Shown here piece by piece: positions 1-7,196 of a stretch of 64,000 nucleotides of DNA. The DNA lies in NCBI RefSeq assembly GCF_022810305.1, contig NZ_JALGQH010000023.1:37459-101458 (forward strand). The letters run 5' to 3'. The position numbers and the translations under genes were made by a program. The notes below the pieces were generated by a model. The model made no database searches and was not told the DNA's origin. It was given only the letters and a program-made list of their open reading frames with translations. How positions within the stretch are numbered: position 1 is the stretch's first letter; each line of letters begins with the position of its first letter. This DNA is from Rhodococcus sp. ARC_M6. Lineage in GTDB: Bacteria > Actinomycetota > Actinomycetes > Mycobacteriales > Mycobacteriaceae.

Positions 1-1089
1 CGCAAATGTTTCGGCGTCGGTGATCGACATCATCTCGGCATGCTCGAGGCGATGCCCGAGTGCAGCGACCTTGGGTCCGCCGAGTTCGTCAGCGACCCGA
101 CGGAATGCTGCCGCTGCCGCGGAGACTGCGCCGTCACCGATGGCATGGAATCCCGCTTGGATTCCGGCGAGAGTGCAGGCGCGGATGTGCGCAGCGATGG
201 CGTCGACGTCGAGGTAGGCATTGCCCGTCGAATCCGGTTGATCTGCATAGGGTTCGAGCAACCAGGCGGTGTGGGATCCAAGGGAACCGTCGATGAAGAG
301 GTCGCCGCCGAGTCCGTGAGCACCGGTCTTGTCGAGGAGGGCGCGTGCATCTTCCTCAGTGCTGACGTGCTCGCCCCAGTAGCCGCGAACCTCGACGCCG
401 TGATCGTGCGCGAGGAGTTCCTGGAAGTCGGTGAGACCGGAGATGTCCGGGCCGCCACACTCGTGGACTGCGACGATTCCGCGTGATGCGCACAGATCGA
501 GAGCTGCGGTGCGGGCGGCGGCACGTTGTTCGGCGGTGAGGAGGTTGCGAGCCGACGCTCGCGCAAGATGGTGAGCGTCGAAGGTGAGCGGACCATCAGC
601 GGAGTACCCGGCCTGGGACGCGAGCCCGTCGATCCCGTCGCGCAACGCACTCGAGCAGACGGCCGAGTGCACGTCGATCCGCGAGAGGTACACCTTGCGG
701 CCGGGTGCTGCGGCGTCGAGATCGGCCGTTGACGGCGCGGTCGGCTGCGCCCATTCGGTGTCGTCCCAACCGTGGCCCCAGATGACGGCGTCAGGATTAG
801 CGTCGGCGAATACCGTTACCCGCGAAAGACATTCGTCGAGCGAGGTAGTTCCGACCAGATCGAGTCCGACGATGGTGAGGCCCAACGCAGTGATGTGGAC
901 GTGAGTGTCGACAAAACCGGGAGTGACAAACGCACCGCCCAGATCCTCGATTTCCGCGTCGGGATGAAGTGCACGTCCAGCGCGGTCCTCGCCCACCCAG
1001 ACGACAATGCCGTCGGTGATGGCGAGCGAGGTCGCGTCAGGTGCAAAAGAACTGTAGATCCGGCCGTTGACCAGCAGACGAGTAGTCAC
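1..1089 (-). CDS. YtcJ-like amidohydrolase (3' part outside window)
   Basis: Metal-dependent hydrolase of the amidohydrolase-3 (YtcJ) type, presumably cytosolic; the substrate cannot be told. Reading the minus strand from a GTG at 1089 gives an uninterrupted frame to the window edge (363 codons). It starts TTRLLVNGRIYSS, then a strand-rich N-terminal region ending in the metal-binding PGFVDTHVH (HxH at about residues 63-65), and later GGDLFIDGSLGSHTAW and HAIGDGAVS, both typical of the family. The family usually has 500-550 residues, so about a third is missing beyond position 1. It lies 18 bp downstream of fxsA on the same strand and is probably cotranscribed. Family assignment is firm; function is not known. 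Confidence 0.88.
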   Translation of the reverse strand, partial: MTTRLLVNGRIYSSFAPDATSLAITDGIVVWVGEDRAGRALHPDAEIEDLGGAFVTPGFVDTHVHITALGLTIVGLDLVGTTSLDECLSRVTVFADANPDAVIWGHGWDDTEWAQPTAPSTADLDAAAPGRKVYLSRIDVHSAVCSSALRDGIDGLASQAGYSADGPLTFDAHHLARASARNLLTAEQRAAARTAALDLCASRGIVAVHECGGPDISGLTDFQELLAHDHGVEVRGYWGEHVSTEEDARALLDKTGAHGLGGDLFIDGSLGSHTAWLLEPYADQPDSTGNAYLDVDAIAAHIRACTLAGIQAGFHAIGDGAVSAAAAAFRRVADELGGPKVAALGHRLEHAEMMSITDAETFA

Positions 1090-1107
1090 GAATGCCAAGT
1101 CTGCCTG

Positions 1108-1671
1108 CTAGTACTGCGGACCCCGCGAACGGGTAGGTGTATCAGTGTCGAGAATCTCACCTTCGAGAACAAGTTCCTTGCCGTTGCTGCTCACATATTC
1201 GGTGGTGGCTGTAGGTGTTTCGACGATGATTTCTCCGTCGATAACTTCACCGTTGCCGCGCATCCGCGCTGCGTAGCCAACCGTTCCGGCAAAGGCGTCG
1301 CCGCCAGCCGCGAAGGCTGCCGCGCGCTTGCCCGCCAGAAGTACTGCCAGTGGACGCAGAGCCCAACGCGTCGGGGGAATCAAGAGGAGCAGACCCAGGA
1401 CGGACGTGACAAGACCAGGGACGAACATCAATGCCGATCCGGCTGCGACCAGGGCTCCGTCAGCGACAGCGAGCGTGGGGGAACCTTCGCCGCGTGTTGC
1501 TTTGCGGAATCCGTCCATGACTTTTCGCCACTGCGAACGCATGAGCACCAACCCGACCAGCGAGCCCGCGAGGAACAGCAGCACTGTCCAGGCAATGCCA
1601 ATGGCGTTGCCCACAAGAACGAGTGCGGCGATCTCGACGATGACGTAAAGCAGGAACACGGCGGCAATCAT
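1108..1671 (-). CDS. fxsA: FxsA family membrane protein
   Basis: Small cytoplasmic-membrane protein of the FxsA family (187 aa). In E. coli overproduction relieves F-plasmid exclusion of phage T7; the normal role is unknown. The sequence shows an N-terminal hydrophobic pair (residues about 2-45, IAAVFLLYVIVEIAALVLVG onwards), the conserved amphipathic stretch LMRSQWRKVMDGFR, a third hydrophobic hairpin around VPGLVTSVLGLLLLIPPTRW, then an acidic hydrophilic tail. Start ATG at 1671 follows a GGGGAC stretch. First gene of an apparent two-gene unit with the amidohydrolase. Confidence 0.9.
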   Translation of the reverse strand: MIAAVFLLYVIVEIAALVLVGNAIGIAWTVLLFLAGSLVGLVLMRSQWRKVMDGFRKATRGEGSPTLAVADGALVAAGSALMFVPGLVTSVLGLLLLIPPTRWALRPLAVLLAGKRAAAFAAGGDAFAGTVGYAARMRGNGEVIDGEIIVETPTATTEYVSSNGKELVLEGEILDTDTPTRSRGPQY

Positions 1672-1911
1672 GGACGTCCCCTTTCAGACTGTCTAGGGAT
1701 ACAACGTACGAGACCTCGATTTTTCTCCCGAGATTCAATGGGACCGTGCACCCGTTTCATGTCTTGGGTCACAACCCGACGCTTTGATTGTGCTCGTCGT
1801 TAACTAACGCTCCGCTAACGATTCTAACCCTCAAGTTGACGTTTAGACTCTGCGCGTGATGGAGTCGCTTCAGGCCGGATTTCGTCGGCCGTCAACGTGA
1901 AGGAGCCCGAC

Positions 1912-2562
1912 ATGAGCCGACTCCCCGGCAAGAAGCTCGTCCGCCGCATTCCCGCTGCACTCGTCGGTGGCGCTGCCGTCGTAGCCCTGACCGCAGGATC
2001 CGCACTGTTCGGTGCCGGAACTGCCGCAGCAGCACCTCTCGACCTCAATGGACTGATTGCACAGGCCGCCGCAATTTCCCCCGATGCGACCACGGCTATC
2101 CAGCAACTGATCGGCACGGCGGCCGTCGACCAGATCAACAATGCGCTGGGACTTCCGGCATCCGGGAAAACCGAAGCGCAGAACTTCATGTATCCCGCAC
2201 CAACACTCGGTTGCGGACTCGACGGCACTCCGGCGACAGTGACACTCGGCACTGCCCAGGCAGGCCCGAACTTCCCGTCGATACCGTGGGTAGCCGCCGA
2301 TCAACTCCGCTTCCAGGCGATTCCCGCCTACCCGTCCCTCCCCAAGATCTCGGGTTTGAGTGTCGCGTGGATAAACACGACTACATTCCAGGGCGGCATC
2401 GTGCCCCTGGACGACGTGATCCCCATTCTCAACACTCCCCTGCTGTCCAAGGTGGTCGACACCGGCGAGGGCAAGGTGCTGGCCACAATGTTCGGAAATG
2501 TGGATTACGTCGACGGAAAGTCCTGCACGGTACTTCCGACGGTCGGATCCTTCGACGCTTGA
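1912..2562 (+). CDS. Exported protein with Sec signal peptide, unknown function
   Basis: 216-residue protein likely secreted by Sec. The N-terminus MSRLPGKKLVRRIPAAL has a basic n-region, a hydrophobic core and an AGTAAAAP cleavage region near residue 35. The mature part is rich in Ala, Pro, Thr and Ile, has two cysteines (GCGLDGTP and KSCTVLP) that could form a disulphide, and no transmembrane segment. I chose ATG 1912 because GAAGGAG stands 6 bp before it; an upstream in-frame ATG at 1897 has no such site. It resembles the small exported proteins common in Corynebacteriales but I recognise no named domain. Convergent with the response regulator gene. Confidence 0.8.
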   Translation: MSRLPGKKLVRRIPAALVGGAAVVALTAGSALFGAGTAAAAPLDLNGLIAQAAAISPDATTAIQQLIGTAAVDQINNALGLPASGKTEAQNFMYPAPTLGCGLDGTPATVTLGTAQAGPNFPSIPWVAADQLRFQAIPAYPSLPKISGLSVAWINTTTFQGGIVPLDDVIPILNTPLLSKVVDTGEGKVLATMFGNVDYVDGKSCTVLPTVGSFDA

Positions 2563-2574
2563 GTGGTAGCTGGC

Positions 2575-3234
2575 CTACGCGCTCGGAGTCACCAATCCGG
2601 TCTCGTAGGCCAGCACCACGGCTTGAACGCGGTCGCGGAGATCCAGCTTCGTCAGAATTCGTCCGATGTGAGACTTGATCGTTGATTCGGATAGAAATAG
2701 TTGCTGCGCGATTTCTGTGTTCGATCGTCCCGTCGCAACTTGACCGAGAACCTCACGCTCACGGTCGGTCAAGACGTCGAGAATGATCGGATCACGCCGA
2801 GGTGCCGGTCCGTCGACGATGAATCGCGACAGTAGTCGCCGCGTCACCTTCGGCGATACGACGGCATCGCCGGCTGCAACACTGCGGATCGCTGACACAA
2901 GGTCCTCGGGCGGCGTGTCCTTGAGCAGGAAGCCACTGGCCCCGGCGCGTAACGCCCCGAGTGCATGTTCGTCGAGGTCGAAGGTTGTCATCACCAGCAC
3001 TCGAGATTCGATTCCCGACGCCAAAATCTGTTCCGTTGCACTGACGCCGTCGACGATCGGCATCCGTACGTCCATCAGGACGACATCCGGTTTCAGGGAA
3101 ATTGCAGCGGTAACCGCCGCGGCCCCGTCCCCCGCTTCGCCGACGACAGAAATATCCTCGTGCGCACCGAGGACCATGTTCAGCCCCATCCGCATAAGTT
3201 CCTGGTCGTCGACAATCAGCACGGAGATAGGCAC
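2575..3234 (-). CDS. NarL/LuxR-type response regulator (orphan)
   Basis: DNA-binding response regulator of 219 residues. The receiver domain (about 1-120) has the acidic pair D9-D10, phospho-acceptor D55 in LMDVRMP, the Thr in VMTTFD and the Lys in FLLKDTPPED. A C-terminal LuxR helix-turn-helix (about 150-210) contains LTDREREVLGQVATGRSNTE. Start is GTG 3234 giving MPISVLIVDDQ. No kinase gene is adjacent, although this class is nearly always encoded just downstream of a HisKA_3 kinase. A matching orphan kinase lies at 58108-59271 in the same orientation, so the two may be halves of one split operon (inference). No good ribosome-binding site is visible before the GTG. Confidence 0.93.
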   Translation of the reverse strand: MPISVLIVDDQELMRMGLNMVLGAHEDISVVGEAGDGAAAVTAAISLKPDVVLMDVRMPIVDGVSATEQILASGIESRVLVMTTFDLDEHALGALRAGASGFLLKDTPPEDLVSAIRSVAAGDAVVSPKVTRRLLSRFIVDGPAPRRDPIILDVLTDREREVLGQVATGRSNTEIAQQLFLSESTIKSHIGRILTKLDLRDRVQAVVLAYETGLVTPSA

Positions 3235-3326
3235 GGCGTAAACCTATCGGGCGGACGGCGACGATGCCACCGACGTCACTTGTGCCCACGGAGACTTCGG
3301 ACTTACGTCGGTATCACGGTTGGCCG

Positions 3327-3845
3327 TTACGTCTGATGCCCAGGCTCGAGCCCTCGAACATCGGAGTAGGTGATCGCGTCGTCTAATTCTTCAGGGGCAA
3401 AACCTGTTTCGGGATCGAGCAGGAAAGCTACATGATCGCCCATGTCAATTCTTTCGATGATTCGCCCCACAAACCAGGCGGCAGCATCCTCGAGAATGGG
3501 TAGTTCGTGCGGGCCTCGGTGCCAGGTGCAATGAGCGAACTTGTCGATGTCGTCGCCAGTGGATTCTCCGAACAACTTCGCGATGTCGCCGCGCCGACTG
3601 GGAAGAAGATGAACGGCGAGGTATTCCGCACTCAAGGCGGTCCGATACGTACGGTTGTTTTTCGACAGACCAACAAGGAAACGCTGGGGCGTGATGCTGA
3701 TCTGAGATGCAAACCCGACGAGGCACCCCGACTGTTTGCCACCTGCACGGGTAGTGACAACAAACATCGGGTAGTCCAGCAATCCGACGATCTTGTCGAA
3801 GGCGCTGCTGACTACCGGTCGTGGACCCTCATCAGGAACTTGCAT
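3327..3845 (-). CDS. Flavin reductase-like FMN-binding protein
   Basis: 172-residue member of the flavin reductase-like split-barrel family, which binds FMN and often supplies reduced flavin to monooxygenases. Seen: SAFDKIVGLLDYPMFVVTT at the N-terminus, GCLVGFASQISITPQRFLVGLSKNN (the conserved flavin-contacting region), and EDAAAWFVGRIIERIDMGDHV with the usual Asp-His dimer/flavin motif. Complete length for the family. No partner oxygenase is adjacent; it sits next to the divergently oriented methyltransferase, 139 bp apart. Physiological partner unknown. Confidence 0.82.
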   Translation of the reverse strand: MQVPDEGPRPVVSSAFDKIVGLLDYPMFVVTTRAGGKQSGCLVGFASQISITPQRFLVGLSKNNRTYRTALSAEYLAVHLLPSRRGDIAKLFGESTGDDIDKFAHCTWHRGPHELPILEDAAAWFVGRIIERIDMGDHVAFLLDPETGFAPEELDDAITYSDVRGLEPGHQT

Positions 3846-3984
3846 CTTGTGACTCCTCGGTTCTCTTCGGCAGTTTTCCGACGCTACGCCTCGCCGAACT
3901 GCATGTGTGAGAAGGTGAAACGTATACCGATATCACTACTCCGGATAGATGCTGAACCAGTACGCATGACCCCGAGGAGTAACG

Positions 3985-4674
3985 ATGCTACTTCGTCTGC
4001 CAGGCGTATACCCACCGCAAGAAGACACATGGTTGCTCGCCGACGCCATGGCGGCTGAGAGCCTCGGGCCCGGCTCACGGGTTCTCGATATCTGCACCGG
4101 AGCAGGCGCATTAAGCGTGCAAGCCGCCTCGGCCGGCGCCGGATACGTCACTGCGGTAGATATTTCCCGACGCGCACTGGCCACCACCTGGATCAACGCC
4201 CATCTGCGCCGATTGTCGATCCGTGTCGTACACGGCGACCTGACGTCGCCCGTTCGAGATCAGCGTTTCGACCTAGTGGTTTCGAATCCTCCGTACGTTC
4301 CGGCACACGACGACGTCCTGCCCACTCGGGGTATCGAGCGGGCATGGGATGCCGGAGTGGATGGGCGAATGCTTCTGGATCGAATCTGTGTGCAGGCACC
4401 CGGGGTGCTCACGGAGTCGGGCATCTTGTTGATCGCGCAATCGGTGCTGAGCGGGGTCGAAAAGACCCAAGCCATGCTGGAAGAACAGGGATTATCAGTC
4501 GAAATCGTTGCCCGAGCTGAAATACCTTTCGGGCGTGTACTTTCCGCACGCGCAGCACTGTTCGAGGCTCGCGGACTCATCGCTGTGGGGCAACGCACGG
4601 AAGAGATCGTTGTCCTTCGCGCGGTCCGATCACATGTCGAGGCCAACCCTTTACCAACGGGCACTGCGCAATGA
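3985..4674 (+). CDS. HemK2/MTQ2-like SAM-dependent methyltransferase, copy 1
   Basis: Class I SAM methyltransferase of 229 residues resembling HemK/PrmC-type protein glutamine methyltransferases. SAM motif I is VLDICTGAGALS (about 33-44), the acidic loop is TAVDISRRAL, and the catalytic NPPY motif is SNPPYVPAHDD (about 95). Start ATG 3985 follows GAGGAG. It overlaps the next gene by 4 bp (ATGA). Two intact paralogues (here and 13267-13914, minus) and two remnants (27150-27330 and 41232-41310) lie in the window, and both the second intact copy and the 41-kb remnant abut a haem-oxygenase-like gene, suggesting one ancestral cassette. The natural substrate is unknown. Confidence 0.88.
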   Translation: MLLRLPGVYPPQEDTWLLADAMAAESLGPGSRVLDICTGAGALSVQAASAGAGYVTAVDISRRALATTWINAHLRRLSIRVVHGDLTSPVRDQRFDLVVSNPPYVPAHDDVLPTRGIERAWDAGVDGRMLLDRICVQAPGVLTESGILLIAQSVLSGVEKTQAMLEEQGLSVEIVARAEIPFGRVLSARAALFEARGLIAVGQRTEEIVVLRAVRSHVEANPLPTGTAQ

Positions 4675-4940
4675 AGATTGCCGGAATCCGTCCGTCGGCC
4701 ACTGCTAACGATGTATCGGTAGAAGTGGCAACGTTCGTTCGATCGATGGGCGTCCCGGACGTCGTGATTGAGATGCCCGGCGAGCGAAGCGACCCCGCCC
4801 ACCTGTTGGTGTATCGCATTGCCGACCACATCATCGCCGCCTGGCCGCAGGAAATCTATGATCCACCCTGGTTGCGCGAGTTCACCCAGAAGACGACGTA
4901 TGTCGGCGGGATCAGCCGCTTCCGGCCAGCACGTCGGTAG
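4671..4940 (+). CDS. Small hypothetical protein coupled to the methyltransferase
   Basis: 89-residue protein, MKIAGIRPSATANDVSV onward, translationally coupled to the methyltransferase by an ATGA overlap. No domain recognised; it is soluble, with a conserved-looking GVPDVVIEMPGERSDP centre and a basic C-terminus. The first codons recur as a remnant at about 27283-27320, directly after a methyltransferase remnant, but there the ATG has become ATA, so the pair was duplicated together. This supports it being a real gene that travels with the methyltransferase. Confidence 0.7.
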   Translation: MKIAGIRPSATANDVSVEVATFVRSMGVPDVVIEMPGERSDPAHLLVYRIADHIIAAWPQEIYDPPWLREFTQKTTYVGGISRFRPARR

Positions 4941-5028
4941 ACGCGCTGGCCGAGTCAACTGCGACGGCACCTTTATATTTCGACCTCGTATTGCGACCCC
5001 GATGACTTACGGCTGTGCGCCGCAATGC

Positions 5029-5364
5029 CTACCACGGAAGCCGGAAAGGCCGCACCCGCTTCGGGTGACGATCGCCATCCGAGCCGCTAGTGGCAGCGAT
5101 GCGGACATTGCGAGCCTGCGGTGGGTGTGACGTCCGGTCGTGTTCGTACGCGACAAATTCCCCGTCTCGCAGTGTGTGGTAAATACCGTTTCCCGCAATC
5201 TCGGTGAAGTGCACGAAGACACTCGGGCCACCTTCCGCAGGCACGATAAACCCGAATCCATGTTCGCAGTTGAACCAATCGACGACACCACGCTTCGTGG
5301 TTGTAGCAGTGAAATCACCTGGCTCGGATACAGCTATGTCGGGTATCCCCGTCTCGGTAGTCAT
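5029..5364 (-). CDS. Cold-shock-domain protein with extensions
   Basis: 111-residue protein with one cold-shock domain at about residues 25-85: GVVDWFNCEHGFGFI carries RNP-1 (GFGFI), and SVFVHFTEI carries RNP-2 (VFVHF). It binds single-stranded nucleic acid in this family and may act as an RNA chaperone. It has an extra N-terminal tail of about 24 residues and a basic C-terminal tail, unlike the 67-residue CspA. Start ATG 5364 is chosen because AGGAG lies 6 bp upstream and it overlaps the upstream stop (ATGA) of the SPW gene, so the two form an operon. A longer upstream frame exists but lies inside the neighbour. Confidence 0.88.
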   Translation of the reverse strand: MTTETGIPDIAVSEPGDFTATTTKRGVVDWFNCEHGFGFIVPAEGGPSVFVHFTEIAGNGIYHTLRDGEFVAYEHDRTSHPPQARNVRIAATSGSDGDRHPKRVRPFRLPW

Positions 5365-5819
5365 CGCGGCTCCTGTCGCGGTTCGCGTCGTTGAAGACCG
5401 CCGCCCATTCCCAGCGCAGCAGTAGCGAGGCCAAGAACGCAGACCAGTGCTCCCACAACCGCATTGGACCAGATCATGGAAGTGCTGGTATCGACACCCG
5501 CAACAATCCACGGGGAGACAATCAGCCACATCCCGAGTAGTGGTGCAACGAATGTCATGCCGTGCGTGCGACCGTACGCGGATCCGAATGCCACGGCCAG
5601 CAACCCGATCGCAGCGCCACAAATCAAGTTAGTGACGCTCAGATTGGTTTGTCCGGCGAAGCCGATGATCCACGCGGACGCCGCTGCATACAGTCCGGAC
5701 AGCAACATCAGCCCTTCGACGACTTGGGCGGTTGGTTGTTCGGCCGCCTGATCGTAGCGCTCACGCAGCGCCATGATGTCAGGGTGAGTGTGCATCGGTG
5801 CGTGGGTAGATGATGACAT
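5361..5819 (-). CDS. SPW-repeat membrane protein
   Basis: 152-residue integral membrane protein with two SPW-type repeats, ASAWIIGFAG near residue 47 and VSPWIVAGVD near residue 103, each at the start of a two-helix unit, giving four membrane segments. The N-terminus is hydrophilic with HTHPDIMALRERYDQA. Function of SPW proteins is unknown; they often lie near stress genes. It precedes the cold-shock protein with a 4-bp overlap. Confidence 0.86.
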   Translation of the reverse strand: MSSSTHAPMHTHPDIMALRERYDQAAEQPTAQVVEGLMLLSGLYAAASAWIIGFAGQTNLSVTNLICGAAIGLLAVAFGSAYGRTHGMTFVAPLLGMWLIVSPWIVAGVDTSTSMIWSNAVVGALVCVLGLATAALGMGGGLQRREPRQEPR

Positions 5820-6037
5820 GTGAATTCATCTCCTCGACCGGAGCGGAGGGCAAGGCAGTCCTTCCGATCCGTATAGATGTATCTAATGGAGTACGACGCT
5901 GCCCGAATCGGTCATCACCTCGTCGGAGTCGCCGAAATCGGTGGAGCGCACTCAACCACCACATACGTACCCAGTCGGGCATCGAACAATGCACTAGTCG
6001 AAGCAAAAAATCGAGAAGGTGTCGGTGCGCGGTGCGG

Positions 6038-6520
6038 TCACGGCCGGAAGACCCGCACGCATCCGTCCTTCTTCTCCTTGAACAATTCGTAACCATGCAC
6101 GGCGTCGGTCAGCGGCATGTCGTGGGTGATCAATACCGACGGGTCGAGGTCGCCCGGCAGCACGTAATCGAACATTCGTGGCATATACCGCTGCCCTTCC
6201 GGCACGCGAGGACAGCTTGACGCAGAGAAGTAGCACGGTCGGTTTCCACGGGCAGTTGTTGTTTGGCCCGGTCGTACAGTTGTTGGATCCCGGTGCCATG
6301 GCCTTCCATACCAACGGCGTCGATGCACGAGTCGGGGCCGCGACCACTCGTGGTTTCACGCAGGAACTCAGTTCCGTGAACCCGCCTCACTGAGGTGTTT
6401 CCCGCTCCGTTGTTCATCCGAACGATGCTGCCCTTCAAGAAATGTCGCGACGACCGCCGACGAGTACCCACTGGCCTTGACCTCGCGCCCAACGGACAAC
6501 TCGTCGATGGCCGGTGCACT
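6038..6520 (-). pseudogene. Zinc-dependent alcohol/formaldehyde dehydrogenase remnant
   Basis: Decayed C-terminal half of a medium-chain zinc alcohol dehydrogenase (glutathione-independent formaldehyde-dehydrogenase-like). On the minus strand one frame reads SCIDAVGMEGHGTGIQ and ATSLRQAVLACRKG, while another frame resumes as QRYMPRMFDYVLPGDLDPSV and ends GYELFKEKKDGCVRVFRP at 6038. About 40 residues expected between the two blocks are missing, the frame changes there, and the catalytic N-terminal domain is absent. Clearly non-functional. Confidence 0.8.
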
Positions 6521-6623
6521 ACCTGGACGTCGCAGCGACTGAGCCGCGCGGCGTTGAGCGCAAGGCCTGGAAAAATTGCTCCTCCACACCCTTACGAAGG
6601 ATCCAGAACGAATTAAGACCAGG

Positions 6624-6689
6624 CGATCAGTCGAATACGTCGAGTATCAGAAGAACGGCAAACACTAGAAACCCGACCGCGATGACACC
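6624..6689 (-). pseudogene. 3' fragment of a DUF6480-like gene
   Basis: About 66 bp almost identical (one mismatch) to positions 20239-20304, the end of the DUF6480-like gene. It encodes only the last hydrophobic stretch (AVGFLVFAVLLILDVFD) with no start. The near identity suggests a recent copy. Confidence 0.8.
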
Positions 6690-7196
6690 ACCGCTTGGCG
6701 CTGGCTTGCCAACGGATATGCACTCGACGGCCATCCTCCACCAGAATTATCGGGTGATCATGGAGCTTTTGATCGAAGCTTGAAGAAACACGAACACTGC
6801 GGCGCCTCGGATCCGCCGCGATTGGTTCGGAACCTGCACCCCGAGATCCTGTGGCTCCCCGGGAGGACTGAGGTAATTCGGACGCATGATCGCCGGACAC
6901 CTTGCTCATGTCCATTCGTCATCATGCGATTCGCCACCCGCACACACAGGCTGAGTGTTCTCTGACGAGGAGTTGACAAGCCCTCATTTCCCAATGAACG
7001 CGGCAAAAAGTGGAAGTCAACGACGCCCCGTTACCTTCGATTGCCGCGAGGTCTGCGCAGGTGCGTATGGACTCGAACTGACAATTACTGCTCCCGCCGC
7101 GTTCGGATCCTTCTCCTACGCTTGTCGGACTTTCTCGGAGGATGGCGGATGCGAAACGTGATGTGCAGCATCCCATTGCGGTGTGATCCAGCGGTG
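6690..7196. other. No confident gene (gene scars)
   Basis: No frame here has a convincing start, ribosome-binding site or domain. A plus-strand stretch at about 6686-6745 (DDTTAWRWLANGYALDGHPP) resembles the FAD-domain region of photolyases but breaks off at once, so it may be another scar. The remainder to the end of katE shows nothing I can name. Confidence 0.4.

Noticed and set aside
772..1803. 343-codon plus-strand open frame
   Set aside because: It is antisense to the amidohydrolase and fxsA genes, has odd composition and no domain; a GC-rich shadow.
5857..5890. ATAGAT and ATCTAA close together upstream of the SPW gene
   Set aside because: The arms face outward with a 2-base gap, not the ATCTRT-N10-ATAGAT arrangement, so not counted as a site of the MerR set.
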